Shown: positions 25,687 through 33,401 of the stretch, one piece after another
How positions within the stretch are numbered: position 1 is the first letter of the stretch
Layout of the letters: every line of letters begins with the position of its first letter
Translations under genes and position numbers: made by a program
From: Brevundimonas bullata
Lineage (GTDB): Bacteria; Pseudomonadota; Alphaproteobacteria; Caulobacterales; Caulobacteraceae
DNA: 64,000 nucleotides
NCBI RefSeq assembly: GCF_003350205.1
Contig: NZ_QLLC01000007.1
Coordinates: 62,001-126,000 of the forward strand
Direction of reading: 5' to 3'
The notes under the pieces: generated by a model
Seen by the model: the letters and a program-made list of their open reading frames with translations, nothing else
The model's database searches: none
What the model was told of the DNA's origin: nothing

Positions 25687-26436
25687 ATGTCCGAACACGC
25701 TTCCCTCCCCCTCGCCAACCGTATCGCCCTGGTCGTCGGCGCCTCGCGCGGCATCGGCTATGAGACCGCCCTCGCCCTGGCCAAGGCCGGCGCCCACGTC
25801 GTGGCGACCGCCCGCACCCAAGGCGGCCTGGAAGAGCTGGACGACGCCATCTTCGCCGCCACCGGCCAGCACGCCACCCTGGTCCCGTTCGACCTGGTCG
25901 ACGGCGGCGCCATCGACCGCCTGGGCGGCGCCCTGTTCGAGCGCTTCGGCAAGCTGGACATCTGGATTCAGGCCGCCGCGACCATGGGGCCGTCGGGCCT
26001 TACGCCGGTCGCTCACGCCGAGCCGCGCGAGTTCGCCAAGATCGAGAAGATCAATTTCACTGGCGTCTATCGCCTGATCCGCTCGCTGGAGCCGCTGCTG
26101 CGGGCCTCAGACGCCGGGCGCGCCGTTTATCTGACCACCAGCGTCGCGGCCAATCCCCGCGCCTTCTGGGGGATGTATGCCGCGACCAAGGCCGGAGCCG
26201 AGGCCCTGGTCAAATGCTGGGCCGACGAGATCGAAAGCACCTCTGTCCGCGCCGCCATCGTCGATCCCGGTCGGATGCGCACCCAGCTTCGCGCCCAGGC
26301 CTTCCCGGGCGAAGACCCCGAGGGCCTGCCGCATCCCTCCGAGATCGGCCCCTTGATGGTCGAGCTGACCCGCCCCGACCTGACCCCGCCCCTGACCGTC
26401 AGCTTCAAGGACTGGAAGCAGGCTCAGTCGGCCTAG
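25687..26436 (+). CDS. Short-chain dehydrogenase/reductase
   Basis: This 249-residue NAD(P)-dependent oxidoreductase has the cofactor loop 'VVGASRGIGYETALALA' near residue 14 and the catalytic Tyr and Lys in 'MYAATKAGAEALV'. The segment 'WIQAAATMGP' stands where most SDRs have NNAG. It resembles the YciK/'SDR family NAD(P)-dependent oxidoreductase' proteins of proteobacteria, whose substrate is not known. An upstream extension of the frame runs through the repeat element, so I use the ATG at 25687. A bidirectional hairpin follows before the convergent der gene. Confidence 0.85.
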   Translation: MSEHASLPLANRIALVVGASRGIGYETALALAKAGAHVVATARTQGGLEELDDAIFAATGQHATLVPFDLVDGGAIDRLGGALFERFGKLDIWIQAAATMGPSGLTPVAHAEPREFAKIEKINFTGVYRLIRSLEPLLRASDAGRAVYLTTSVAANPRAFWGMYAATKAGAEALVKCWADEIESTSVRAAIVDPGRMRTQLRAQAFPGEDPEGLPHPSEIGPLMVELTRPDLTPPLTVSFKDWKQAQSA

Positions 26437-26487
26437 TTCGCCTCCCTCTGGGCTTGCAGAGGGGCAGGAAGCCGTCTGCGAAATTTA

Positions 26488-26523
26488 AAAGGGCGAGCCG
26501 TCATTGCCGACGGCTCGCCCTTT
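26488..26523. terminator. Bidirectional terminator between the SDR gene and der
   Basis: AAAGGGCGAGCCGTC pairs perfectly with GACGGCTCGCCCTTT around a 6-base loop. The flanking A and T runs give a short T-tract on both strands, so it can serve both converging transcripts. Confidence 0.88.
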
Positions 26524-26546
26524 GTCTGTTTGAGGCCTTGGCGGCT

Positions 26547-28172
26547 CTACTTCTTAGGCGCGTGCTTCTGGCCGGTGCGGACCCGGCCCGAGCGCGAGAC
26601 CTGCCGCGCGCCGCCGCGGGCGCCCTTTTGCACCGCGATGGACTGGCCGGCCTTCTTGCTGGAGCTGGCCTTCAGACCGCCCAGGGCCTTCACCTTGGGC
26701 TTGATGCCCGACTTCTTCTGCTCCAGCGCCTTGCCGGGCAGGTTCGACAGGGCCTCGGCGGCCTTCTCGGCCTTCAACACCTTGCGCGGCGCGGTCTTGG
26801 CCGTGCCCTTGTAGCGTTCAGGACCCGACTTGGCGCCGCCCTCGGCATAGGGGTTGGGCGCGCCCGACTTGACCGTCAGCCGGATCGGCGTGCCGGGCAG
26901 GTCGAAGCTCTCGCGCAGGCTGTTCACCAGATAGCGCTGGTAGTGCTCCGGCATGTCCGAGGCGCGGCTGGCCATCAGCACGAAGGTGGGCGGACGGGCC
27001 TTGGTCTGGGCCATGTACTTGGGCTTCACGCGCTTGCCGTTGACGGCGGGCGGCGGGTGCCTCTGGGTGGCCATGGCCAGCCAAGTGTTCAGGTCCTTGG
27101 TCTTGACCTTCACCGACCAGGTTTCATAGGCCTTGATGATGGCCGGCATCAGCCGTTCGACGCCGCGACCATTGTGCGACGACAGGGCGACGAAGGGCGA
27201 ACCCTTCAGCTGCGGCAGCTTGTTCTCGGCCAGGGACTTGAGCTCGGCCATCTTGGCCTGCGGCTCTTCTTCCAGGTCCCACTTGGACGCGACATAGACC
27301 AGAGCGCGGCCTTCGCGCTCGACCAGGTCGGCCAGTTGCAGGTCCTGGGTGTCGAAGGCGTCGTCCTTGTCCATCACCAGCACGACCACCTCGGCGAAGG
27401 TGATGGCGCGGATGGTGTCGGCGACCGACAGCTTTTCCAGCTTCTCCTGGACGCGGGCCTTGCGGCGCATCCCGGCGGTGTCGACGAAGCGGATCGCCTT
27501 GCCTTCGTATTCCCAGTCGACCGAGATCGAGTCGCGGGTGATGCCGGCCTCAGGCCCGGTCAGCAGCCGGTCTTCGCCCAGCATACGGTTGATCAGCGTC
27601 GATTTGCCCGCATTGGGCCGGCCGATGATGGCGATACGGATCGGCTTGTCCGGCTCGTCGATCTCTTCGATGAAGATGTCGGCGGAGGCGGCCAGCAGGG
27701 CCTGATACAGGTCGGCCATGCCCTCGCCGTGCTCGGCCGAGATGGCGACCGGCTCGCCGAACCCCAGGGCGTGGGCTTCGCCAACGCCGCCGCCGCTCTC
27801 TCGGCTTTCGGACTTGTTGGCCAGCAGGATGATCGGCTTATGCACCTTGCGCAGACGTTCGGCAAAGATGCGGTCCAGCGACGTCACGCCCTCGCGGGCG
27901 TCCATCATGAACATGACCACTTCGGCGTCGTCGAGCGCGGCTTCGGTCTGCTCGCGCATACGCGCTTCCAGGCTGTCGTCGGTGACGTCTTCGTAGCCGG
28001 CCGTGTCGATCAGCGTCAGATCCATGTCGCCGATATTGCCGTCGGCATAGCGACGGTCACGGGTCACGCCCGGGCGATCATCGACCAGCGCCAAACGCTT
28101 GCCGACGAGTCGGTTGAACAGTGTCGACTTGCCCACGTTGGGCCGGCCGACGATGGCGACTTTTAGAGCCAT
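26547..28172 (-). CDS. der: Ribosome biogenesis GTPase Der
   Basis: Der (EngA) is an essential GTPase with two tandem G domains that acts in 50S assembly. G domain 1 starts with 'GRPNVGKSTLFNRL' near residue 8, with 'DDRPGVTRDR' (G2) and 'LIDTAGYE' (G3). G domain 2 has 'GRPNAGKSTLINRM' near residue 190 and 'FVDTAGMRRK', followed by a KH-like domain. At 541 residues it is longer than the E. coli protein because of a Lys/Ala/Gly-rich tail after about residue 460, apparently disordered and strongly basic. It leads the minus-strand block with bamB 32 bases upstream. Confidence 0.96.
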   Translation of the reverse strand: MALKVAIVGRPNVGKSTLFNRLVGKRLALVDDRPGVTRDRRYADGNIGDMDLTLIDTAGYEDVTDDSLEARMREQTEAALDDAEVVMFMMDAREGVTSLDRIFAERLRKVHKPIILLANKSESRESGGGVGEAHALGFGEPVAISAEHGEGMADLYQALLAASADIFIEEIDEPDKPIRIAIIGRPNAGKSTLINRMLGEDRLLTGPEAGITRDSISVDWEYEGKAIRFVDTAGMRRKARVQEKLEKLSVADTIRAITFAEVVVLVMDKDDAFDTQDLQLADLVEREGRALVYVASKWDLEEEPQAKMAELKSLAENKLPQLKGSPFVALSSHNGRGVERLMPAIIKAYETWSVKVKTKDLNTWLAMATQRHPPPAVNGKRVKPKYMAQTKARPPTFVLMASRASDMPEHYQRYLVNSLRESFDLPGTPIRLTVKSGAPNPYAEGGAKSGPERYKGTAKTAPRKVLKAEKAAEALSNLPGKALEQKKSGIKPKVKALGGLKASSSKKAGQSIAVQKGARGGARQVSRSGRVRTGQKHAPKK

Positions 28173-28204
28173 GTCGGCTTTCTAACTCAAAAACAGGAAA
28201 AAGG

Positions 28205-29626
28205 TCAGCGGATGCTGACCAGCTCGCCCTTGTCCGTCAGGACATAGAGGGCGCCGTTATAGGCGGCGGGGGCGATATAGGCCGCCGCGCCCAGCTTGAC
28301 GCTGGACTGCTGTGCGCCGGTCTTCGGATCAAAGGCCACGGCCTCGCCGTCCGAATTGACCAGCACCAGACGGTTGGAGGCCAGGATCGGGCCCGACCAG
28401 GTCGGACGCACGGTGCGCTTGCCGAAGCCCAGAACGCCGCCTTCCTGGCGAACGCGGCCCTCGTTCAGGTCGCGGGTCCAGTAGACCTGGCCCGACTCGC
28501 GGTTGACCACGGTCAGTTCGCCCGCCTTGGACACGACATAGACCACGTCGCCGACCGGCAGGGGCGCATTGACGCCCGCGACCGGCAGGGACCACTTGGG
28601 CTGGCCCGAGCGGATGTCCATGGCCTGCAGAACGCCCGAGTGGCTGATGGCGTAGACCGAGCCGCGGCTGATGACCGGACGTCCGGCGATGTCGCGGATT
28701 TCCGACAGGGCGCTGGTGCGGCTGGTCCGGGACAGGACCTCCTGCCACACGGGCTGGCCGTTCGAGGCGCGCAGGGCGACCAGTTCGCCCGAGGAGAAGG
28801 GCGCGATCACCGTGTCGCCGCTGACCGCCGGGCTGGAGGCGCGCATGATGCGGGCCGGCTCGGTGATGCCGCGATAGGACCAGTCCTGCTGGCCGGTGTT
28901 CACGTTGAAGGCGATCAGCTGATTGTCGACGTCGATGACGAAGACGCGCTGGCCCGAGACCGTCGGCGCGCCGTGGATCGGCAGATCGACCGTCGAGCGC
29001 CAGACCACGGCGCCCGTCGCGGCGTCCAGCGCCGTCATGGTGCGATAGCCCGAGGAAACGAAGACCTTGCCGTCGCTGACGGCCACGCCGCCGCCGAAGC
29101 CGCCGCCGCCCGCGCCGCCGCCGAAGCCGATGCCCAGGAAACGCTTGCCCTTGTCCTGCTCGTCGACCTTGACGTCGGCCTTCCACAGCACGGCGCCCGT
29201 GCCGGAGTCGACGGCGGTCACGCCGGCCTCGCCATCCAGCACGAAGACCTTGCCGCCGTCAGCGACGACCGGGGCCATGACCTGCCGCGTGTTACTGGAC
29301 CCGGCGCCGATGTTGCGCTTCCAGGCGACCGAGAATTCCGGCGCGGCGATGACGTGTTCGACCGAGTTTTCCGCGTTGCCGCCGGGCTGGGTCCAGGCCG
29401 TGGCGGCCTGTGGACCCGGCAGGAAGAAATCACGACCCGACAGGGCCGCCGAGGGGGCCAGCTGCTGTTCGAACTCCAGGATCGAGATGCGCTGGCCTTC
29501 GGACGCCCTGGCGACGTCTTCCTTGGGCTTGCCCAGGCCGAACGGCAGGGCGTTGCGCACAGTGCCGCACGACGCGACGGTCAAAGCGAGGCCGCACAAC
29601 AGGGCGACTTTCAGCGTACGATTCAT
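28205..29626 (-). CDS. bamB: Outer-membrane assembly lipoprotein BamB-like (PQQ-type beta-propeller)
   Basis: BamB is the beta-propeller lipoprotein of the BAM complex that inserts outer-membrane barrels. The 473-residue protein has a lipoprotein signal peptide with lipobox 'VASC' (Cys20), then repeated PQQ-like blades, for example 'AVDSGTGAVLWKADV', 'ALDAATGAVVWRSTV' and 'AMDIRSGQPKWSLPV'. The N-terminal region before the propeller is longer than in E. coli (478 against 392 residues overall, approximately). It lies between der and the TPR protein in the conserved der-bamB-yfgM-type order. The ATG at 29626 follows a spacer of 23 bases from the TPR gene. Confidence 0.92.
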   Translation of the reverse strand: MNRTLKVALLCGLALTVASCGTVRNALPFGLGKPKEDVARASEGQRISILEFEQQLAPSAALSGRDFFLPGPQAATAWTQPGGNAENSVEHVIAAPEFSVAWKRNIGAGSSNTRQVMAPVVADGGKVFVLDGEAGVTAVDSGTGAVLWKADVKVDEQDKGKRFLGIGFGGGAGGGGFGGGVAVSDGKVFVSSGYRTMTALDAATGAVVWRSTVDLPIHGAPTVSGQRVFVIDVDNQLIAFNVNTGQQDWSYRGITEPARIMRASSPAVSGDTVIAPFSSGELVALRASNGQPVWQEVLSRTSRTSALSEIRDIAGRPVISRGSVYAISHSGVLQAMDIRSGQPKWSLPVAGVNAPLPVGDVVYVVSKAGELTVVNRESGQVYWTRDLNEGRVRQEGGVLGFGKRTVRPTWSGPILASNRLVLVNSDGEAVAFDPKTGAQQSSVKLGAAAYIAPAAYNGALYVLTDKGELVSIR

Positions 29627-29649
29627 GAATGGCGTCCTGAAAGCGTAGA

Positions 29650-30426
29650 TTACGGGCGGGCGGCGGCGGGCGCCGCCTCAGCAGCGGGAGCCGGAGCAGC
29701 AGCGGGAGCAGCAGGAGCCGGGGCCGCAACGGGCGTCGGCGTCGCGGCGGCGGCCTTGACGATGGCGGCCAGACCGGCGGCGGTGCCGGAATCGACGGCC
29801 TGAACGCCGGCCTGGGCGCGCTGGCGAATCGAATCAGGCACGTTCTGACCCAGTTGCAGCTGCACGAAGATCTGACGGGCGTCGGCGGTCTTGCCGTGTT
29901 GCAGCAAGGCCATGGCCTGGGCTTCCTGGGCGAAGGCGTGCAGCGGGCGCTTGTCGTTCGCCAGCGGCTCCAGACGCTTCTGGATGTCGGCCAGGGGCGC
30001 GGTGTCCATGATGAGGAAGACGGCCTTCAGCGCGGCGGCGTCGGCGATGATCGGGTCGCGCGAGGCCTTGGCGGCGTCGTCGAACAGCTTGACGGCGTCC
30101 TCGGTCTTGTTCGCCGAGACGGCGATCCCGGCCTGCTGCATCAGGGCCAGGGCCTTGTAGGCTCCGTTGCCCGTCTTGGCGGCTTCGGCGAAGGCGGCGT
30201 CGGCCCCCGACGGATTGTCAGCCTGCAAAGCGATCATGCCGCGGTCATAGGCGGCCGAGGCCTTGTCGGCTTGATTCGTCTGATAGCTCTGCCAGCCCCA
30301 CCAGGCCAGGGCGGCGACAAGGGCGACCGCCAGCAGGCCGGCGCCGATGGGCAGCCAGGTGCGGGCCATACGCTTGTATCGATCGGAGCGAAGCTCCTCC
30401 TCGACCTGTTCGAAGACATCAACCAC
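29650..30426 (-). CDS. Membrane-anchored TPR protein (YfgM-like ancillary translocon component)
   Basis: This 258-residue protein has a short acidic cytoplasmic N-terminus ('MVDVFEQVEEELRSDRYKR'), one transmembrane helix near residues 28-48, and a periplasmic TPR-like domain to about residue 210. The Ala/Pro-rich tail of about 45 residues is low in complexity. In E. coli, YfgM sits between hisS and bamB and interacts with PpiD at the SecYEG translocon; the same neighbourhood here supports a similar role. I prefer GTG at 30426, because it gives the family start and follows GGGGCGA; an in-frame TTG 15 bases upstream is an alternative. Confidence 0.82.
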   Translation of the reverse strand: MVDVFEQVEEELRSDRYKRMARTWLPIGAGLLAVALVAALAWWGWQSYQTNQADKASAAYDRGMIALQADNPSGADAAFAEAAKTGNGAYKALALMQQAGIAVSANKTEDAVKLFDDAAKASRDPIIADAAALKAVFLIMDTAPLADIQKRLEPLANDKRPLHAFAQEAQAMALLQHGKTADARQIFVQLQLGQNVPDSIRQRAQAGVQAVDSGTAAGLAAIVKAAAATPTPVAAPAPAAPAAAPAPAAEAAPAAARP

Positions 30427-30571
30427 GAAACGTCGCCCCAAAAACCGCTGCCAAGACTGGTCGCTAAACCGGCGCGACCCTAGAGGGTCGGCGTCGCGCC
30501 CGCAACGCAGGCGTTTACGCCGCGACCCGAAATTTCAGCAGTAGGTCGCGACTTCGTCAGGAAAACGGCGG

Positions 30572-30997
30572 TCAGATTTCCTGAGACAGTTTCACCACCC
30601 CGGCCGCCAGGAGGGCGACCAGCACCCCGGCGGTGGCCCAGAACATCTGCATCCCGCCCATGGCGCTCATGTCCAGGCCGGTCAGGCCCAGCCTGTCCAG
30701 CAAGGATTGGGCGGCCTGTGCGGCGTCCACGCCCGCCATGCTCAGCCCCTGGGGAGCCGGCTGCGACCCGGCCGATGCGGACACCGCCGAGGAAGCGAAA
30801 TTGAAATCGACGTTCAGGACTTCACGCACGGCGATGACGCCGCCGACCAGACCTGCGACCGACAGGGCCATGGTCCTGAAACGCGACGACGTGTTCAGTT
30901 TCGCGGCCAAGGCGGCCTCGAACTGGGCCGAATCGGGGAAACTCGGCGCCCGAGCAAACAGGCGCTCGATGGCAGGGTCGAATTCATCAACCGACAT
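30572..30997 (-). CDS. Putative membrane regulator (anti-sigma-like) of the adjacent ECF sigma factor
   Basis: A 141-residue protein with a cytoplasmic N-terminus ('MSVDEFDPAIERLFARAPSF'), two probable membrane segments (about residues 43-62 and 116-135) and a Ser/Ala/Gly-rich segment between them that would be periplasmic. It starts inside the end of the sigma-factor gene (11-base overlap). Small membrane proteins in this position are commonly anti-sigma factors, but no zinc (ZAS) motif is present, so the call comes from context. The ATG at 30997 is preferred to a longer frame that lies within the sigma gene. Confidence 0.6.
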   Translation of the reverse strand: MSVDEFDPAIERLFARAPSFPDSAQFEAALAAKLNTSSRFRTMALSVAGLVGGVIAVREVLNVDFNFASSAVSASAGSQPAPQGLSMAGVDAAQAAQSLLDRLGLTGLDMSAMGGMQMFWATAGVLVALLAAGVVKLSQEI

Positions 30998-31544
30998 GGG
31001 ACGCGCTCCCGTGAGCAACCGGCGCCGACTGGAGCCGGGCCCGAAGTTTATCCAGACCACGCTTGACATGAGATTTCACCGTTCCAAGCGGCAAATTGAT
31101 GGCGGCCGCGATTTCGGGATGGGACAGGCCCGCCCCGTGACACAGGGAGACGCACAAGCGCTCCGGTTCAGTCAGCCCCTTCATCGCCTCGTCCAGGTCC
31201 ATGCGCCCCGCACTGTCGACACTGGGCGCGACCTCGTCGTTTTCGATTTCAGCCACATAGCGCGCGTCCTTCGAGCGACGTTTCAAATAGAGGCGCGCGG
31301 CGATCCGCTTGATCCAGGCGCCGAAGGTCCCCTCGCCCCGAAACTCGGCGCATTTCTCGAACGCCAGCAGGAAGGCGTCCTGAGCCACGTCATCAGCCAG
31401 GGCGGCTTGCGCCCCCATACGACGCAGCAGGCCGCGCACCGCCGGACTGTGGCGGCGCACCAGCTCCCCGAACTCGCGACGCCCGCCCGCCGCCGACAGG
31501 GCGGCGAGCTCGACATCGTGCAGATCGCGTAAAGGCTTGGCCAT
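30987..31544 (-). CDS. ECF-type RNA polymerase sigma factor
   Basis: A 185-residue sigma-70-family protein with region 2 ('ADDVAQDAFLLAFEKCAEFR', containing the -10 contact helix) and region 4 ('LSHPEIAAAINLPLGTVKSH' and the following KRGLDKLR, a helix-turn-helix). There is no region 1 or 3, as in ECF factors. It starts after GGGGAGGGGAAA, a strong ribosome-binding site, and is 25 bases after the DUF6249 gene. The stop lies inside the next gene. The likely operon is DUF6249 - sigma - membrane regulator. I could not find a self-type ECF promoter with confidence in the upstream region. Confidence 0.92.
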   Translation of the reverse strand: MAKPLRDLHDVELAALSAAGGRREFGELVRRHSPAVRGLLRRMGAQAALADDVAQDAFLLAFEKCAEFRGEGTFGAWIKRIAARLYLKRRSKDARYVAEIENDEVAPSVDSAGRMDLDEAMKGLTEPERLCVSLCHGAGLSHPEIAAAINLPLGTVKSHVKRGLDKLRARLQSAPVAHGSASHVG

Positions 31545-31569
31545 GACGGTTTCCCCTCCCCGTCGCCCC

Positions 31570-31944
31570 TCAGCCCTTGTTCTTGTTGAAGATGCTCAGG
31601 ATGATGAAGGCCAGACCGATCATGCCGGGCACCGCGGCGCTGCCGGCGATCGGATAGAAGGCGTCCATCTCGGCGAAGCTGACCATGTAGCCGAAGAGGG
31701 CGATGCCCAGGCTGACCGCCAGCAGAATGACGCCGACGCGCAGGTCGCGGGCCGCCGTCGCCGGCGCCTTGATGTTTTCCTTGCTGAGTGCGTCGATGAC
31801 TTCGGGCGGCAGCGGCTGGCCCTTGTCGATGGCCGAACGCAGGGTCGCCTGCATCTCCTTGCGCTCTTTGCTCTTCAGCCAGTTCGGCACGATCACGATC
31901 GCGCCGATCATGATGAAGAACGCTATGGGAATGAACTCTTCCAT
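31570..31944 (-). CDS. DUF6249-like membrane protein
   Basis: A 124-residue protein with an N-terminal membrane helix ('FIPIAFFIMIGAIVIVPNWL'), a basic cytoplasmic stretch ('KSKERKEMQATLRSAIDKG'), and two more membrane helices in the C-terminal half. It resembles DUF6249 proteins found beside sigma factors in Caulobacterales. The stretch 'RKEMQATLRSAIDKGQPLPP' is the part I consider most family-like. It begins after AAGGGGCGAAA. As first gene of the sigma operon it may sense or buffer membrane state, but this is inference. Confidence 0.65.
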   Translation of the reverse strand: MEEFIPIAFFIMIGAIVIVPNWLKSKERKEMQATLRSAIDKGQPLPPEVIDALSKENIKAPATAARDLRVGVILLAVSLGIALFGYMVSFAEMDAFYPIAGSAAVPGMIGLAFIILSIFNKNKG

Positions 31945-32142
31945 GGGTTTCGCCCCTTCTTGAATAGTGGAGCCGAGCGTGACGCTGCGGCCTTCTGATA
32001 ACAAGAGGCGGTGATCGCGCCGATCAGATGCAGGATCGCGCATGAACTCTTTGTAAGGTGGGGGCGCTCGTCACCACAGCGTGACTCGACTTCGGGCGCG
32101 CGGAGGCCAAGCGTCAGCCATCCTCAATCGACAGAGTGGCCC

Positions 32143-32382
32143 ATGACCCGCATCATCTATCGCATCGTCCCCCACGACGGCGGCTGGGCCTACAAGCTGG
32201 GCGACAGCTTTTCCGAGACCTTCGCCACCCATGACGCCGCGCGCGCCGCCGCCGTCGCCGTCTCGCGCGAGCAGCAGGTGCCCGACCGCACCTCGTGGAT
32301 CGAGTTCGAGGACAGCTCAGGTCAGTGGATCACCGAACGCGCGGACGGCCACGACCGCCCGGAAACCACCGTCGAGGATTAG
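32143..32382 (+). CDS. DUF2188-like small protein
   Basis: A 79-residue soluble protein of the pattern 'IYRIVPHDGGWAYKLGDSFSE' followed by 'THDAARAAAVAVSREQQVPD' and ending 'WIEFEDSSGQWITER'. This is the DUF2188 arrangement: a short beta-strand unit ('hxVxPxxxGWxVK'), then 'T...A...A...A' with a helix. The function is unknown. It is a single gene, convergent with the arsC-like gene 7 bases away. The ATG at 32143 is chosen because upstream sequence in frame is not conserved-looking. Confidence 0.72.
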   Translation: MTRIIYRIVPHDGGWAYKLGDSFSETFATHDAARAAAVAVSREQQVPDRTSWIEFEDSSGQWITERADGHDRPETTVED

Positions 32383-32389
32383 GCGACGC

Positions 32390-32746
32390 CTAAGACTGAA
32401 GGAGCGCCTCGGCGTAGCGTTCCGGCTTGAAGCCGACCAGGGTCCGGCCGTCGCCCAGATCCAGCACCGGCCGCTTGATCATCGACGGCTGGGCCAGCAT
32501 CAGGGCCACGGCCTTGTCGGCGTTCAAGTCGGCCTTGTCGGCGTCCGGCAGCTTGCGGAATGTGGTCCCGGCGCGGTTCAGCACCGCCTCCCAGCCATGC
32601 TCGGCGATCCAGCGCTCCAGATCCGCCTTGTTGGCGCCGGCGACCTTGTAGTCGTGGAAGACGTAGTCCACGCCGTTTTCATCCAGCCAGACCCGCGCCT
32701 TCTTCATCGTGTCGCAAGCCTTGATGCCGTACAGGGTGATGGTCAT
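32390..32746 (-). CDS. ArsC/Spx-family (YffB-like) thioredoxin-fold protein
   Basis: A 118-residue protein with 'LYGIKACDTMKKARVWLDEN', the YffB variant of the ArsC motif with one N-terminal catalytic-type Cys followed by D-T. The C-terminal half has '[20 protein letters not shown]', the conserved cis-Pro-containing segment. YffB-like proteins are related to arsenate reductases but their substrate is unproven and glutathione-dependent reduction has been proposed. The ATG at 32746 follows AGGGTGAT. No other ars gene is nearby. Confidence 0.87.
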   Translation of the reverse strand: MTITLYGIKACDTMKKARVWLDENGVDYVFHDYKVAGANKADLERWIAEHGWEAVLNRAGTTFRKLPDADKADLNADKAVALMLAQPSMIKRPVLDLGDGRTLVGFKPERYAEALLQS

Positions 32747-32800
32747 GGGGCGCTCCCTCGCTTGCTGAGGGCCGCGATCTGGCATCGGTAGGCGGAGGGG

Positions 32801-33154
32801 TCAAATTCCGGCTTTGATCTTGTCGAGGCGCTTCTGAGCCAGGCAGGCCCTCAGCAGCATTATCGACGTCACGACGCTGAGGATGCCAAAGCTGATCGGC
32901 ATGGTGCCGGAAAACAGCCAGATCGACACCGGGAATAACAGGAACAGGGTCGCCCAAAGCACGACAATCCAAGCCAAAATCAGGGATCGCGTCCTGCGAA
33001 CCCGAAAGAACAGAAGGGCCGCAAGCAGGCTCAGAACGACATTGACCCAGCCGACAAGCCCTCCATCGCTTCCAAGCGCGCCGGCTGAGCCTATGCCATT
33101 GAAGGCGCCCATGGCGATGAAGGCATGGAACAGGCCGATTAGAAAGAGCGACAT
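32801..33154 (-). CDS. Small integral membrane protein of unknown function
   Basis: A 117-residue protein with about four hydrophobic segments ('MSLFLIGLFHAFIAMGAF', 'WVNVVLSLLAALLFF', 'LILAWIVVLWATLFLLFPV', 'ISFGILSVVTSIMLLRAC') and a short Lys-rich C-terminal tail. I prefer ATG at 33154, preceded by AGGA; a GTG at 33181 would add nine hydrophilic residues. I recognise no family. The 247 bases to yegD hold no other gene. Confidence 0.6.
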   Translation of the reverse strand: MSLFLIGLFHAFIAMGAFNGIGSAGALGSDGGLVGWVNVVLSLLAALLFFRVRRTRSLILAWIVVLWATLFLLFPVSIWLFSGTMPISFGILSVVTSIMLLRACLAQKRLDKIKAGI

Positions 33155-33401
33155 CGATCCTGAGTTGGTCGCCACATCCACCTTATGAAGCGTGTCGAGA
33201 CGGGCAAACGGGTTCCAATCCGCTTCAGGGATGCGAGGCCTTGGCCGCTCTCAGACCGGCACTGTCTTTTGATCTTCGGTGGACATCTTGGCCCCCATTG
33301 CACCGCTGATCGTACTAGCAGAACGTTAATCGATAAGCACACCGAACGTCACCGCGGACGCGGGCTAGAGCCGCCCATAAAGCTCTACGTCCATCCCAGG
33401 A

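Noticed and set aside
26214..28166. 650-codon plus-strand frame across der
   Set aside because: It runs fully antisense to der, whose two GTPase domains are unmistakable; the frame has only Ala/Gly/Arg/Leu-rich filler sequence.
28121..29803. 560-codon plus-strand frame across bamB
   Set aside because: Antisense shadow of bamB with repetitive low-complexity residues and no recognisable domain.
33155..33401. Short frames between the small membrane-protein gene and yegD (for example 33185-33523 plus and 33139-33342 minus)
   Set aside because: No family resemblance, no credible start with ribosome-binding site, and they overlap better-supported genes.
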